From an uncultured Bacteroidia bacterium (GTDB lineage Bacteria; Bacteroidota; Bacteroidia; Bacteroidales; UBA932), in contig CADAJF010000013.1 in NCBI GenBank assembly GCA_902788175.1, forward strand, positions 1-55,152: a stretch of 55,152 bases of DNA, read 5' to 3'. A model generated the notes under the pieces. The model made no database searches. It was not told the DNA's origin and was given only the letters and a program-made list of their open reading frames with translations. Below, piece by piece: positions 1 to 7,324 of the stretch (the stretch's first letter is position 1; each line of letters starts with the position of its first letter). The translations under genes and the position numbers were made by a program.

Positions 1-1253
1 CCGAAGAGCTTCCAGGCAGTGTCCAGCATTTCCGTAATGCCGATATTCACGTCGATGGCCAGCAGTTCCCTGGCGTAGTCCTTGGCGTAGTCCAGGCAGC
101 GGTGGTCGTAGTCCGAGAGGTCGAAGCCGTTCTCCAGCTTGGTTTTGGCGTTTTGGGCATCGGCGTACAGGCGCACGCTGGCATTCATCACCTGGGAGTG
201 GTCCTCGCGGGTTTTCTTGCCCTGTACCAGCTGCTTGAGGCGGCTCAGGGAGCGGAAGGGGTCGATGATGACTTTGCCGGTGTCTGTATCGGCCTTCAGG
301 TACAGCTGGCCTTCGGTGATGTAGCCGGTGTTGTCCGGGATGGCGTGGGTGATGTCGCCGTCGTTGAGCGTGGTGACGGCGATGATGGTGATGGAGCCGC
401 CGGTGGGCAGCTGCACGGCCTTTTCGTAGATTTTGGCCAGGTCACTGTACAGCGAGCCGGGCATGGAATCCTTCGAGGGAATCTGGTCCATGCGGTTGGA
501 GACGATGGAAAGGGCATCGGCGTACAAGGTCATGTCCGTCAGGAGCACCAGCACTTTCTCGTTTTTGTCCACGGCAAAGTATTCTGCCGCGGTAAGGGCC
601 ATATCCGGCACCAGGAGGCGCTCTACGGGCGGATTCTCCGTGGTGTTGATAAAGCAGATGATCTTTTCCAGGGCGCCTGCCTGCTCGAAGCTGCCGCGGA
701 AGAAGAGATAGTCGTCGTTGGAAAGGCCCATGCCGCCCAAGATGATCTTGTCGACGTCTGCGCGGAGCGCTACATCGGCCATAACCTGGTTATAGGGCTG
801 GTCGGGGTCAGCGAAGAAGGGAATCTTCTGGCCGGAGACCAGGGTATTGTTGAGGTCGATGCCGGCAATGCCCGTGGGGATGAGCTGCGAGGGCTGGCGT
901 CGCTTGTAGGGATTCACGGAAGGGCCGCCGATCTGGCGCTCCTGTCCGTCAATCTCCGGGCCTCCGTCGATGGGATGGCCGTAGGCGTCGAAAAAGCGCC
1001 CTGCCAGCTGGTCCGAGACCTTCAGTACCGGAGGTTCTCCCATGAACACCACCTCTGCGTTGGTGGGGATGCCCTCTGTGCCTGCAAACACCTGGAGGGT
1101 AATCATTTCCCCCTTGGTGCGCACCACCTGGGCCAGGCGGCCGTCCACTACGGCCAGTTCTTCGTTGCTCACACCCTTTGCGCGCAGGGAAACGGTGGCT
1201 TTGGTAATGCCTTCCAGCCGGGTATAAATCTTTTGGTATGCTTTGCTTGCCAT
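1..1253 (-). CDS. ntpB: V/A-type ATPase subunit B (3' end cut by window edge)
   Basis: Non-catalytic nucleotide-binding subunit of the membrane V/A-type ATPase (V1 head), which couples ATP turnover to H+ or Na+ movement. The visible 417 residues start MASKAYQKIYTRLEGI and include the beta-barrel domain, a GGPEIDG segment, the IPTGIAGID segment before the nucleotide-binding core, and the MPGSLYSDLA motif typical of B subunits. No Walker A motif is visible, as expected for B. The ATG at 1253 lies 3 nt after the stop of subunit A, so the two are co-transcribed. The reading frame is open to position 1 (last residues KLF), so the C-terminus and any D, I and K subunit genes lie outside the window. 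Family assignment is secure; the coupling ion cannot be told. Confidence 0.95.
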   Translation of the reverse strand, partial: MASKAYQKIYTRLEGITKATVSLRAKGVSNEELAVVDGRLAQVVRTKGEMITLQVFAGTEGIPTNAEVVFMGEPPVLKVSDQLAGRFFDAYGHPIDGGPEIDGQERQIGGPSVNPYKRRQPSQLIPTGIAGIDLNNTLVSGQKIPFFADPDQPYNQVMADVALRADVDKIILGGMGLSNDDYLFFRGSFEQAGALEKIICFINTTENPPVERLLVPDMALTAAEYFAVDKNEKVLVLLTDMTLYADALSIVSNRMDQIPSKDSMPGSLYSDLAKIYEKAVQLPTGGSITIIAVTTLNDGDITHAIPDNTGYITEGQLYLKADTDTGKVIIDPFRSLSRLKQLVQGKKTREDHSQVMNASVRLYADAQNAKTKLENGFDLSDYDHRCLDYAKDYARELLAIDVNIGITEMLDTAWKLF

Positions 1254-1256
1254 AGT

Positions 1257-2999
1257 CTATGCAGTCATTTTCTTAACGGATTCGTTGTAGGCCCAGAATT
1301 GCTCGCCTTCATAAGGGGAGTAGTTCATCTGGCGGAGTTCGTTGATGAGGGTCTTGAAGAACTCCCGGCATTTTTCGTAGTCTTCGAACTTGTAGTCTTT
1401 GTCGCAGATTTCCAGTACCAGGTCCAGCATGAAGCGCTGGCGCTCCAGCGGGCACAGGGCGTCGATGGCATCGAAGGCATCCTGCTGAAGGATCACAAAA
1501 TCAATGAGTTCGCTCTTCCAGTAGTTGACGTGGTAGCCCATGGGGACGCCGTCGTCTCCCAGGATGTTGATCTGTTCTGCCGCTTCCTTGCCGCGACGGA
1601 TAAGGTTCTTGGCGTGGAGCACTTTGTCCACCCAGCCTTTTTCGATGGTCTGGTCCAGGTAAGAGCGGATTTCCGGGTAATCCAGGTATTTGGAATAAGA
1701 CTCCAGGGGGCCTACTGCGGGGTAGCGTTTTTGGTCTGCCCGGTTCTGTTCCAGGGCGTAGAAGCAGCGGGCGGCCTTTTTGGTGCTCTCCGTAACGGGC
1801 TCCTTGAGGTTGCCGCCGGCAGGGGATACCGTGCCGATAAAAGTGACGGCGCCCGTTTCCCCGTTATTCAGCACCACCATGCCCGCGCGGGCGTAGAAGC
1901 TGGAAATGATGGCCGACAGGTCCACGGGGAAGGCGTCTGCGCCGGGGAGTTCCTCCATGCGGTTGCTCATCTCGCGGAGGGCCTGGGCCCAGCGGGAGGT
2001 GGAGTCTGCCAGGAGGAGGCATTTCAGGCCCATGGCCCTGTAGTACTCGCACAGGGTCATGGCGGTATAGACGGAGGCCTCACGTGCGGCGACGGGCATG
2101 TTGGAGGTGTTGCAGATGATGGTGGTACGCTCCATCAGGTGACGGCCGGTGTGGGGATCAATGAGTTCCGGGAACTCCGAGAAGATTTCCACCACCTCGT
2201 TGGCGCGTTCGCCGCAGGCGGCCATCACGATGACATCGGCGTCTCCCTGCTTGGCTATGGCGTGCTGCAGCACGGTTTTGCCGCAGCCGAAGGGGCCGGG
2301 GATAAAGCCGGTACCGCCTTCCGCGATGGGATTGAGCGTATCTATCACGCGTACGCCCGTTTCCATAATCTTATTGGGACGCGGTTTCTCCCGGTATCCC
2401 TTGACGGCTACCTTCACGGGCCATTTCTGGGTCATGGTAACGGGAACTTCCTCTCCGGCGGCGTTAAGGAGCACTGCGATAACCGTGTCCACGTTGTACT
2501 GACCGGCTTCCTTGACCGATTTCACGGTATATTCTCCCTGGAAGGAGAAGGGAACCATGATCTTGTGGGGGAGCCAGCCTTCCTTCACCTCTCCCAGCCA
2601 GTCTGCGGCCGCCACCTTGTCTCCGGGGGCGGCCAGCGGGGTAAAGTCCCACAGTTTCCGGCGGTCCAGGGGGTCTGTGTATTCGCCGCGCTGGAGGAAC
2701 ACGTTTTCCATGGTGGCCAGGTTGTTCTGGAGACCGTCGTACACGCTGGAGAGCAGGCCGGGTCCCAGCTGGATTTCCAGCATGTGGCCCTCGAACTCCA
2801 CGGTGTCGCCGCCTTTGAGGCCGCGGGTGCTTTCGAACACCTGCACGGAGGCGGTATCTCCGCTCACCTTGATTACCTCTGCCATCATCTTTACGCCTTG
2901 GAGGTCGATGTAGCAGATTTCATTCTCCGCAACGGGGCCGTCCACCTTCACGGTGACCAGGTTGCTCACAATACCGGTAACTATACCTTTTGTCTTCAT
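1257..2999 (-). CDS. ntpA: V/A-type ATPase catalytic subunit A
   Basis: Catalytic ATP-hydrolysing or ATP-synthesising subunit of the V1 head. The protein has 580 residues, the usual length for Bacteroidota subunit A. The Walker A motif GPFGCGKT is at about residues 235-242, preceded by the bulge domain characteristic of A subunits; LLADSTSRWAQALREMS follows in the core. I chose the ATG at 2999 (MKTKGIVTG); a TTG six bases upstream is in frame but would overlap the stop of the DUF2764 gene and adds only two residues. The stop is 2 nt from subunit B on one side, and the DUF2764 stop is 2 nt upstream, so this is one operon. All key catalytic motifs are intact. Confidence 0.96.
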   Translation of the reverse strand: MKTKGIVTGIVSNLVTVKVDGPVAENEICYIDLQGVKMMAEVIKVSGDTASVQVFESTRGLKGGDTVEFEGHMLEIQLGPGLLSSVYDGLQNNLATMENVFLQRGEYTDPLDRRKLWDFTPLAAPGDKVAAADWLGEVKEGWLPHKIMVPFSFQGEYTVKSVKEAGQYNVDTVIAVLLNAAGEEVPVTMTQKWPVKVAVKGYREKPRPNKIMETGVRVIDTLNPIAEGGTGFIPGPFGCGKTVLQHAIAKQGDADVIVMAACGERANEVVEIFSEFPELIDPHTGRHLMERTTIICNTSNMPVAAREASVYTAMTLCEYYRAMGLKCLLLADSTSRWAQALREMSNRMEELPGADAFPVDLSAIISSFYARAGMVVLNNGETGAVTFIGTVSPAGGNLKEPVTESTKKAARCFYALEQNRADQKRYPAVGPLESYSKYLDYPEIRSYLDQTIEKGWVDKVLHAKNLIRRGKEAAEQINILGDDGVPMGYHVNYWKSELIDFVILQQDAFDAIDALCPLERQRFMLDLVLEICDKDYKFEDYEKCREFFKTLINELRQMNYSPYEGEQFWAYNESVKKMTA

Positions 3000-3001
3000 G
3001 A

Positions 3002-3652
3002 TCAATCTTCTTTATATTCCACACCTTTGAAAGTGCCTTTTACTTCTCTTACCAGCTGGCGGAAGAGTTCGCGGCCCTTGGACTCATCCAGGGCCAGCCA
3101 GCGGTTCACTATGTGGAGCTTGGCTACGTATGCCAGGACGGCGGTAAGGTCAAAGTAATGGAAGGTTTCCAGCTCTGACACTTTTTCCCAGCAGACATCG
3201 TCCAGGGCTTTCTCCCGCTCCAGCAGGCTTTCCTGGGCAAGGGCCAGCTGGACCGTGGCCTCTTCCGTGAACTCTCCGCCGCGGAAGCGGTAGCCGTCAA
3301 TGTCCAGGTCCTGGTCTTCCTCCGTGCCTTCCCCGGTGAGAAGGTCCTGCTCTTCCGGGCGGCCCAGTTCCAGGTTCAGGAAGCGGACCTTGGCGTTGCG
3401 AAGATTCAGGTCAAAGCGGAAGTATTCCCTCAGGAAGGGGAGGGGATGCGCCAGCGCCCGGGCATAGAAATCCGGGCACAGCTTATCCGGGTCCAGGCCT
3501 TCCAGGAGAAAATCCAGCGCTGCGCTGTCTTTTTCCGAAAGGTCCTGGCGGATTTCCTCCAGGACATGGGAAAAGCCCTGACCCTCTTTCTCATAGCGGA
3601 AATCTGCGGTAAGGAAGGGGAGGCTGGAGATGATGTACTCGTAGTTGCTCAT
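3002..3652 (-). CDS. DUF2764 family protein of the V-ATPase operon
   Basis: A 216-residue protein starting MSNYEYIISSLPFL. It is recognised as the DUF2764 family, which in Bacteroidota sits between the E and A genes of V-type ATPase operons. No signal peptide or membrane span is visible, so it should be cytoplasmic. It is acidic around residues 100-125 (LTGEGTEEDQDLDIDG) and helical and charged towards the C-terminus. It occupies the place where other V/A-ATPase operons encode a C or F type stalk subunit, so a structural or assembly role in the stalk is possible. That is inference from position only; I see no sequence motif for it. It starts 3 nt after the E gene and ends 2 nt before A. Confidence 0.8.
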   Translation of the reverse strand: MSNYEYIISSLPFLTADFRYEKEGQGFSHVLEEIRQDLSEKDSAALDFLLEGLDPDKLCPDFYARALAHPLPFLREYFRFDLNLRNAKVRFLNLELGRPEEQDLLTGEGTEEDQDLDIDGYRFRGGEFTEEATVQLALAQESLLEREKALDDVCWEKVSELETFHYFDLTAVLAYVAKLHIVNRWLALDESKGRELFRQLVREVKGTFKGVEYKED

Positions 3653-3655
3653 TAT

Positions 3656-4258
3656 CTATCCGAAGAGGATTTTTTTGGTGGCGGGGCGGAGGTAGTCTCC
3701 AATCAGTTCACGGAAACTCTCGTCCGTGAGGCTGATAAAGTAGCTGCCGTCCTTGGGGCCTATCCTGAGGCCGCCGCCCAGCTTCTTGGAGAAGGAGGCC
3801 TGTACGCCTTTCCCCAGCGTTTTAGCCAGTTCTCCCTGCAGGAAGGGTTCCAGCTGCGCGCGGAGTTTCTCCGGAAGGAGCAGCGCGATGTCCGTGCTCT
3901 CCTGCGTGCTGAAACGCTGGGCTACGGTAAGGATAACCTCCTTGAGGAAGGAAGGATCCTCCAGGGCTGCGCCCACGGGAGCGTCCACGGCTTTGGCGAT
4001 GATGAGTTTCTCGATGCCCTCACGGGTTGCCTGGAGCGCCTGCGTAGAAGCGGTTTTTACGTCTCCCTCCACTTTGGTACGGTAATCCTGGGCTTCCCTG
4101 TGGGCCTGCGCCAGAATGGCTTCCGCCTCTTCCTTTGCCTGTTTTACAATGACTTCGGCCTGCTCTTTTGCTTTGGCAAGCAGGGCCTCGCCTTCTTCCT
4201 TTCCTTTTGAAAGACCCTCGTTGTAGAGCTTTTGGGTCAGTTCCTGGAGTTTGTCCAT
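3656..4258 (-). CDS. ntpE: V/A-type ATPase subunit E (peripheral stalk)
   Basis: Peripheral-stalk subunit that holds the V1 head against rotation. It has 200 residues. The N-terminal half is a long charged Lys/Glu/Ala-rich helix (LSKGKEEGEALLAKAKEQAE and onward to about residue 85), and the C-terminal half is a globular domain with GGGLRIGPKDGSYFISLTD (about 160-178), both typical of subunit E. It is the first gene of the visible operon. A TATATTTG box upstream on the minus strand (4304 down to 4297) gives a leader of about 38 nt. The G/H partner of subunit E is not visible in the window. Confidence 0.92.
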   Translation of the reverse strand: MDKLQELTQKLYNEGLSKGKEEGEALLAKAKEQAEVIVKQAKEEAEAILAQAHREAQDYRTKVEGDVKTASTQALQATREGIEKLIIAKAVDAPVGAALEDPSFLKEVILTVAQRFSTQESTDIALLLPEKLRAQLEPFLQGELAKTLGKGVQASFSKKLGGGLRIGPKDGSYFISLTDESFRELIGDYLRPATKKILFG

Positions 4259-4296
4259 ATTCCTTGCGTTAATACAATAATTCTAGTGTCAAGAGA

Positions 4297-4304
4297 CAAA
4301 TATA
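4297..4304 (-). promoter_or_regulatory. -7 box of the V-ATPase operon promoter
   Basis: On the minus strand the sequence is TATATTTG, a match to the Bacteroidota -7 consensus TAnnTTTG, 38 nt before the subunit E start. No convincing TTTG is found 19-21 bp further upstream, so the -33 element is weak or absent. The whole 4259-4411 gap holds only this box and the outward promoter of the next gene. Confidence 0.6.
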
Positions 4305-4357
4305 GTAAATTCCCGCAAAAAAAGAAAGGCCGCTTGGGCAAATGCATGCGCCCTGCA

Positions 4358-4389
4358 TTTGGAGCGGTCTGGAAAATTCCTTAGATTTG
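4358..4389 (+). promoter_or_regulatory. Consensus promoter of the PUL regulator gene
   Basis: TTTG at 4358-4361, a 20-bp spacer, then TAGATTTG at 4382-4389: a full match to the Bacteroidota promoter TTTG-N19-21-TAnnTTTG. The start codon at 4412 follows after 22 nt. The regulator therefore has its own promoter, separate from the glycan genes it probably controls. Confidence 0.75.
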
Positions 4390-4411
4390 CAGAATACGGG
4401 ACTATTAGAGT

Positions 4412-7204
4412 ATGAACCGGAAGCTAGGGAGTATCATAACGGGACTGCTTTTGCTGTGCACTTCACTGCATGCACAGGAGTTTACCCCCGTTGTACAAGC
4501 TTTTTCCAAAGCGGACTACGGCGCCGACAGTCAGAACTGGGCCATCGAGACGGACCTGGCCGGCATCCTCTATGTGGGCAACAACCGGGGCCTTCTCACA
4601 TTCGACGGCTTTGGCTGGGACCTGTACACCCTTCCCAAAAGCATGACCGTCCGCAGCCTTCTTTGCCACGAAGACAGGGTCTATGTAGGCGGCTTCGAGG
4701 AATTTGGCTATTTCCAAAGAGGCAAAGACGGCCGCCTGGCGTATACCTCCCTGTCGGCCTCCCTGGAAGGCTACACCATGCAGAACGACGAGATCTGGCG
4801 CATCCTTTCCCTGGACGGCCGCATCGTCTTCCAGGCCTTCCGAAGCTGGTTCATCCTGGACCAGGAGAAACTTACCCCCGTCCGCAGCCAGTCCTTCGTA
4901 GAGTTCTTTTCCCTCTGCGGCGGGGAGGTCTATGCCCGCTCGGAGCAGCATGGCTTTTCCCGCGTGAACCTGGAAGACGGAACGCTGGAGCCAGTCAAAG
5001 GTACGCCTTTCACCAGTCCCTGCATAGACATCCTTCCTTACGCAGAAGATGTCCAGCTACTGGTCACTTACGCCGATGGCCTTTTCCTGATGGGACCGGA
5101 CGGCTTCTCCCGCCTCCCTACAGAGGCAGATACGATTCTCCGCAAAGCGCAGGTGAACGTGGCCATAGCGGGCGGGGAGGGGAAAATCCTTGTAGGAACG
5201 CGCCTGGACGGTGCACTCTGCCTGGACCGGGAGGGGCACTTGCTCTGGCACATCAATTCCGCCAACGTGCTGCCGGGCAATACGGTGCTGGATATGAAGG
5301 CCGGGCCGGACGGGAACCTCTGGATGGCCCTGGGCAGCGGAGTGGCCATGGTCAACCTGTATTCCAGTCTCAGGCTGGTGAGCCGCCTGCAGCCCAGCGT
5401 AGGAGACATCTACACCGCCGCCTGGTTGGAACCCTACCTGTATCTGGGCACCAGCCAGGGCCTGTTCCGTGCCGTCAAAAGCGGTGACAGGATTGCCGAT
5501 ATCCGCATCAATCCCCTGGTCAACGGCCATGTCCAGGACCTCACCTTCGTGGACGGGCAGCTCTTTGCCGGAACAGGCGGCCCCACCTTCGAGCTGCTGG
5601 AACCTTCCCGCGTCAAGGAAGTCTCCCCAGTGACCGGCGGCTCGTGCATGGCCAAAGGAGTCATTCATGGTCAGGAAGTACTGGTGCAGGGAACCTATAC
5701 CCAGCTGTGCGTGTATCTCAAAAAGGGAGGAAAATGGGCTTTCAGCCATGCCGTGCAGGGTTTTATGGAGCCGGTGGGCAGTATCAAGATCGATTATAAG
5801 GGAACCATCTGGGCCGGGCACCTGCATGAGGGTTTTTACGGCATCCGCCTCTCCTCGGACCTTCGGGAAGTGGCCTCCATAGAGCGCTACGAGTCCCTGG
5901 ACGGGGAACACCCGCTACCTGTCAAAGTGCTCTCCTTTGGCTCCCGGGTGGTGTTTACGGACGGTGCGTCCGGTTTCCATACCTACGATGATTTGCAGGG
6001 CCGCCTGGTCCCCTTCGAGGAGCTGAACAGCGCGGTGGCGGGCTTCTCTCCCTTCCACGGCATCACGCAGGCCTCTCCGGATTCCTACTGGTTCATCTCC
6101 GAACGGGAGGCCGTGCTCATGCAGTGGGATGCGGCGCAGGCTCGCTGCCTGGACATGGTCCCATACCGCCTGTTGGGCGGACGCACGGTGGACTCGGGGC
6201 AGCGGATCCTTCCCCTGGGAAGCGGAGAATACCTTTTTACCCTGGAGAATGCCCTTGCCACGTACAAGCCCATGGGGGAGAATCTGACCAGACGCAATCC
6301 CGTCATGGAACCGGTCACCATCAAAATCAGCGACCGTAGCAAAGCCGCAGCGGACAGCCTGCTTCCCCTTACGCTCAAGGCTCCCAGGATACCTTACAGA
6401 TACAGGAACATCTCCTTCCGCATGGCCTATCCAGTAACCGGTCTGTTGCAGAATGTGCGTTTCCAGGCCCGTCTGGAGGGGTTGGATCCTGACTGGATGG
6501 AACTGTCCGGCGCTCCGGAGGTCACTTACAATTACCTTCCTTCCGGCAGCTACCTTTTCCATATCCGGGCCATCGCCTACGACGGCTCTGTCCTTTCCCA
6601 GTGGGAGTGGCCTTTTTCCGTTCGTCCTCCTCGGTGGCGTTCAGCCTGGGCCATCGTGTTGTACACGCTGCTGCTGGCCGCTGCGGTGGTCTCGGTGGTC
6701 TTTTACTTCATGGCAAGACACCGCAAGCAGCTGGAGCGCCTGGAAAGGGAAAAACTGGAAGAAGAAGTGAAACTCAAAAGCAAGGAGCTGGCTTCTACCA
6801 TCATGGGAAGTATCCGCAAACGGGAGGTCCTGACAGATATCCGGGAGGAACTCTCGGCCCAGAAGGCTGCGCTGGGGAAGGATTATCCGGACAAATACTA
6901 CCAAAAAATTTGCTCCATCATTGATTCACAGCTGGGCTCGGAGGCGGATTGGAAGGCCTTTGAATCCAACTTCGACAACATTCACTCCAATTTCTTCTCC
7001 ACTCTCCGTGAACGCTATCCCGCTCTTACGGATACGGATCTCCGTTTCTGCGCCTACCTTCATCTGAACCTTACATCCAAGGACATCGCTTCCCTTATGA
7101 ATATTTCCTTAAAGGGAGTTGAAGCTGCCCGCAGTAGGATTCGCAAAAAGATTCAATTGCCTCAGAATCAGTCTCTCACCTCCTTTATGATAGACCTCAA
7201 GTAG
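4412..7204 (+). CDS. Membrane-anchored PUL sensor/regulator: propeller, Y_Y_Y, HTH
   Basis: A 930-residue one-piece signal-transduction protein. Order: signal peptide (residues 1-22, ending LHAQ), a periplasmic region made of two-component-regulator propeller repeats (recurring blade motifs such as GNLWMALGSG and GTIWAGHLHEG), a triple-tyrosine Y_Y_Y domain (about 665-740, with TYNYLPSGSYLFHIRA), one membrane span (about 743-766), a cytoplasmic coiled coil (about 770-800), and a C-terminal LuxR-like helix-turn-helix (about 870-920, with LTSKDIASLMNISLKGVEAARS). There is no histidine kinase or receiver domain, so it is not a full hybrid two-component system. It probably senses a glycan fragment in the periplasm and controls the downstream operon (inference from position and architecture). 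A GC hairpin with a T-run follows the stop. Confidence 0.85.
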   Translation: MNRKLGSIITGLLLLCTSLHAQEFTPVVQAFSKADYGADSQNWAIETDLAGILYVGNNRGLLTFDGFGWDLYTLPKSMTVRSLLCHEDRVYVGGFEEFGYFQRGKDGRLAYTSLSASLEGYTMQNDEIWRILSLDGRIVFQAFRSWFILDQEKLTPVRSQSFVEFFSLCGGEVYARSEQHGFSRVNLEDGTLEPVKGTPFTSPCIDILPYAEDVQLLVTYADGLFLMGPDGFSRLPTEADTILRKAQVNVAIAGGEGKILVGTRLDGALCLDREGHLLWHINSANVLPGNTVLDMKAGPDGNLWMALGSGVAMVNLYSSLRLVSRLQPSVGDIYTAAWLEPYLYLGTSQGLFRAVKSGDRIADIRINPLVNGHVQDLTFVDGQLFAGTGGPTFELLEPSRVKEVSPVTGGSCMAKGVIHGQEVLVQGTYTQLCVYLKKGGKWAFSHAVQGFMEPVGSIKIDYKGTIWAGHLHEGFYGIRLSSDLREVASIERYESLDGEHPLPVKVLSFGSRVVFTDGASGFHTYDDLQGRLVPFEELNSAVAGFSPFHGITQASPDSYWFISEREAVLMQWDAAQARCLDMVPYRLLGGRTVDSGQRILPLGSGEYLFTLENALATYKPMGENLTRRNPVMEPVTIKISDRSKAAADSLLPLTLKAPRIPYRYRNISFRMAYPVTGLLQNVRFQARLEGLDPDWMELSGAPEVTYNYLPSGSYLFHIRAIAYDGSVLSQWEWPFSVRPPRWRSAWAIVLYTLLLAAAVVSVVFYFMARHRKQLERLEREKLEEEVKLKSKELASTIMGSIRKREVLTDIREELSAQKAALGKDYPDKYYQKICSIIDSQLGSEADWKAFESNFDNIHSNFFSTLRERYPALTDTDLRFCAYLHLNLTSKDIASLMNISLKGVEAARSRIRKKIQLPQNQSLTSFMIDLK

Positions 7205-7227
7205 GGGAAAAATAGGGGTGGCTCACA

Positions 7228-7271
7228 GGCCCCCAAACGGGTGATAGTGTTTTAGTGGGGCCGCTTTTTTT
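7228..7271 (+). terminator. Probable terminator after the regulator gene
   Basis: GGCCCC at 7228-7233 pairs with GGGGCC at 7257-7262, with a long loop of 23 nt, and a run of seven T follows at 7265-7271. The T-run also supplies the TTTG of the next promoter, so stop signal and start signal overlap. The long loop lowers confidence. Confidence 0.45.
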
Positions 7272-7300
7272 GCATTTCTGCGCTCCTGTGGTCATATTTG
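7269..7300 (+). promoter_or_regulatory. Probable promoter of the glycan-utilisation operon
   Basis: TTTG at 7269-7272, a 20-bp spacer, then CATATTTG at 7293-7300. This fits TTTG-N20-TAnnTTTG with one mismatch (C for the first T). A weak -7 box is consistent with a promoter needing an activator such as the neighbouring regulator. The GH3 start at 7325 follows after 24 nt. Confidence 0.6.
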
Positions 7301-7324
7301 TCGCAGAACACAAAGAGACCACGG

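Noticed and set aside
2999-3005. TTG start for ATPase subunit A at 3005
   Set aside because: It would overlap the DUF2764 stop and only add Met-Ile before the family-typical MKTKGIVTG; the ATG at 2999 is simpler.
102-3158. Open reading frame of 1018 codons on the plus strand
   Set aside because: It lies opposite the V-ATPase genes, has low-complexity His/Val/Gly-rich content, no family motif and no promoter. GC-rich codon use of the real genes keeps the opposite strand open.
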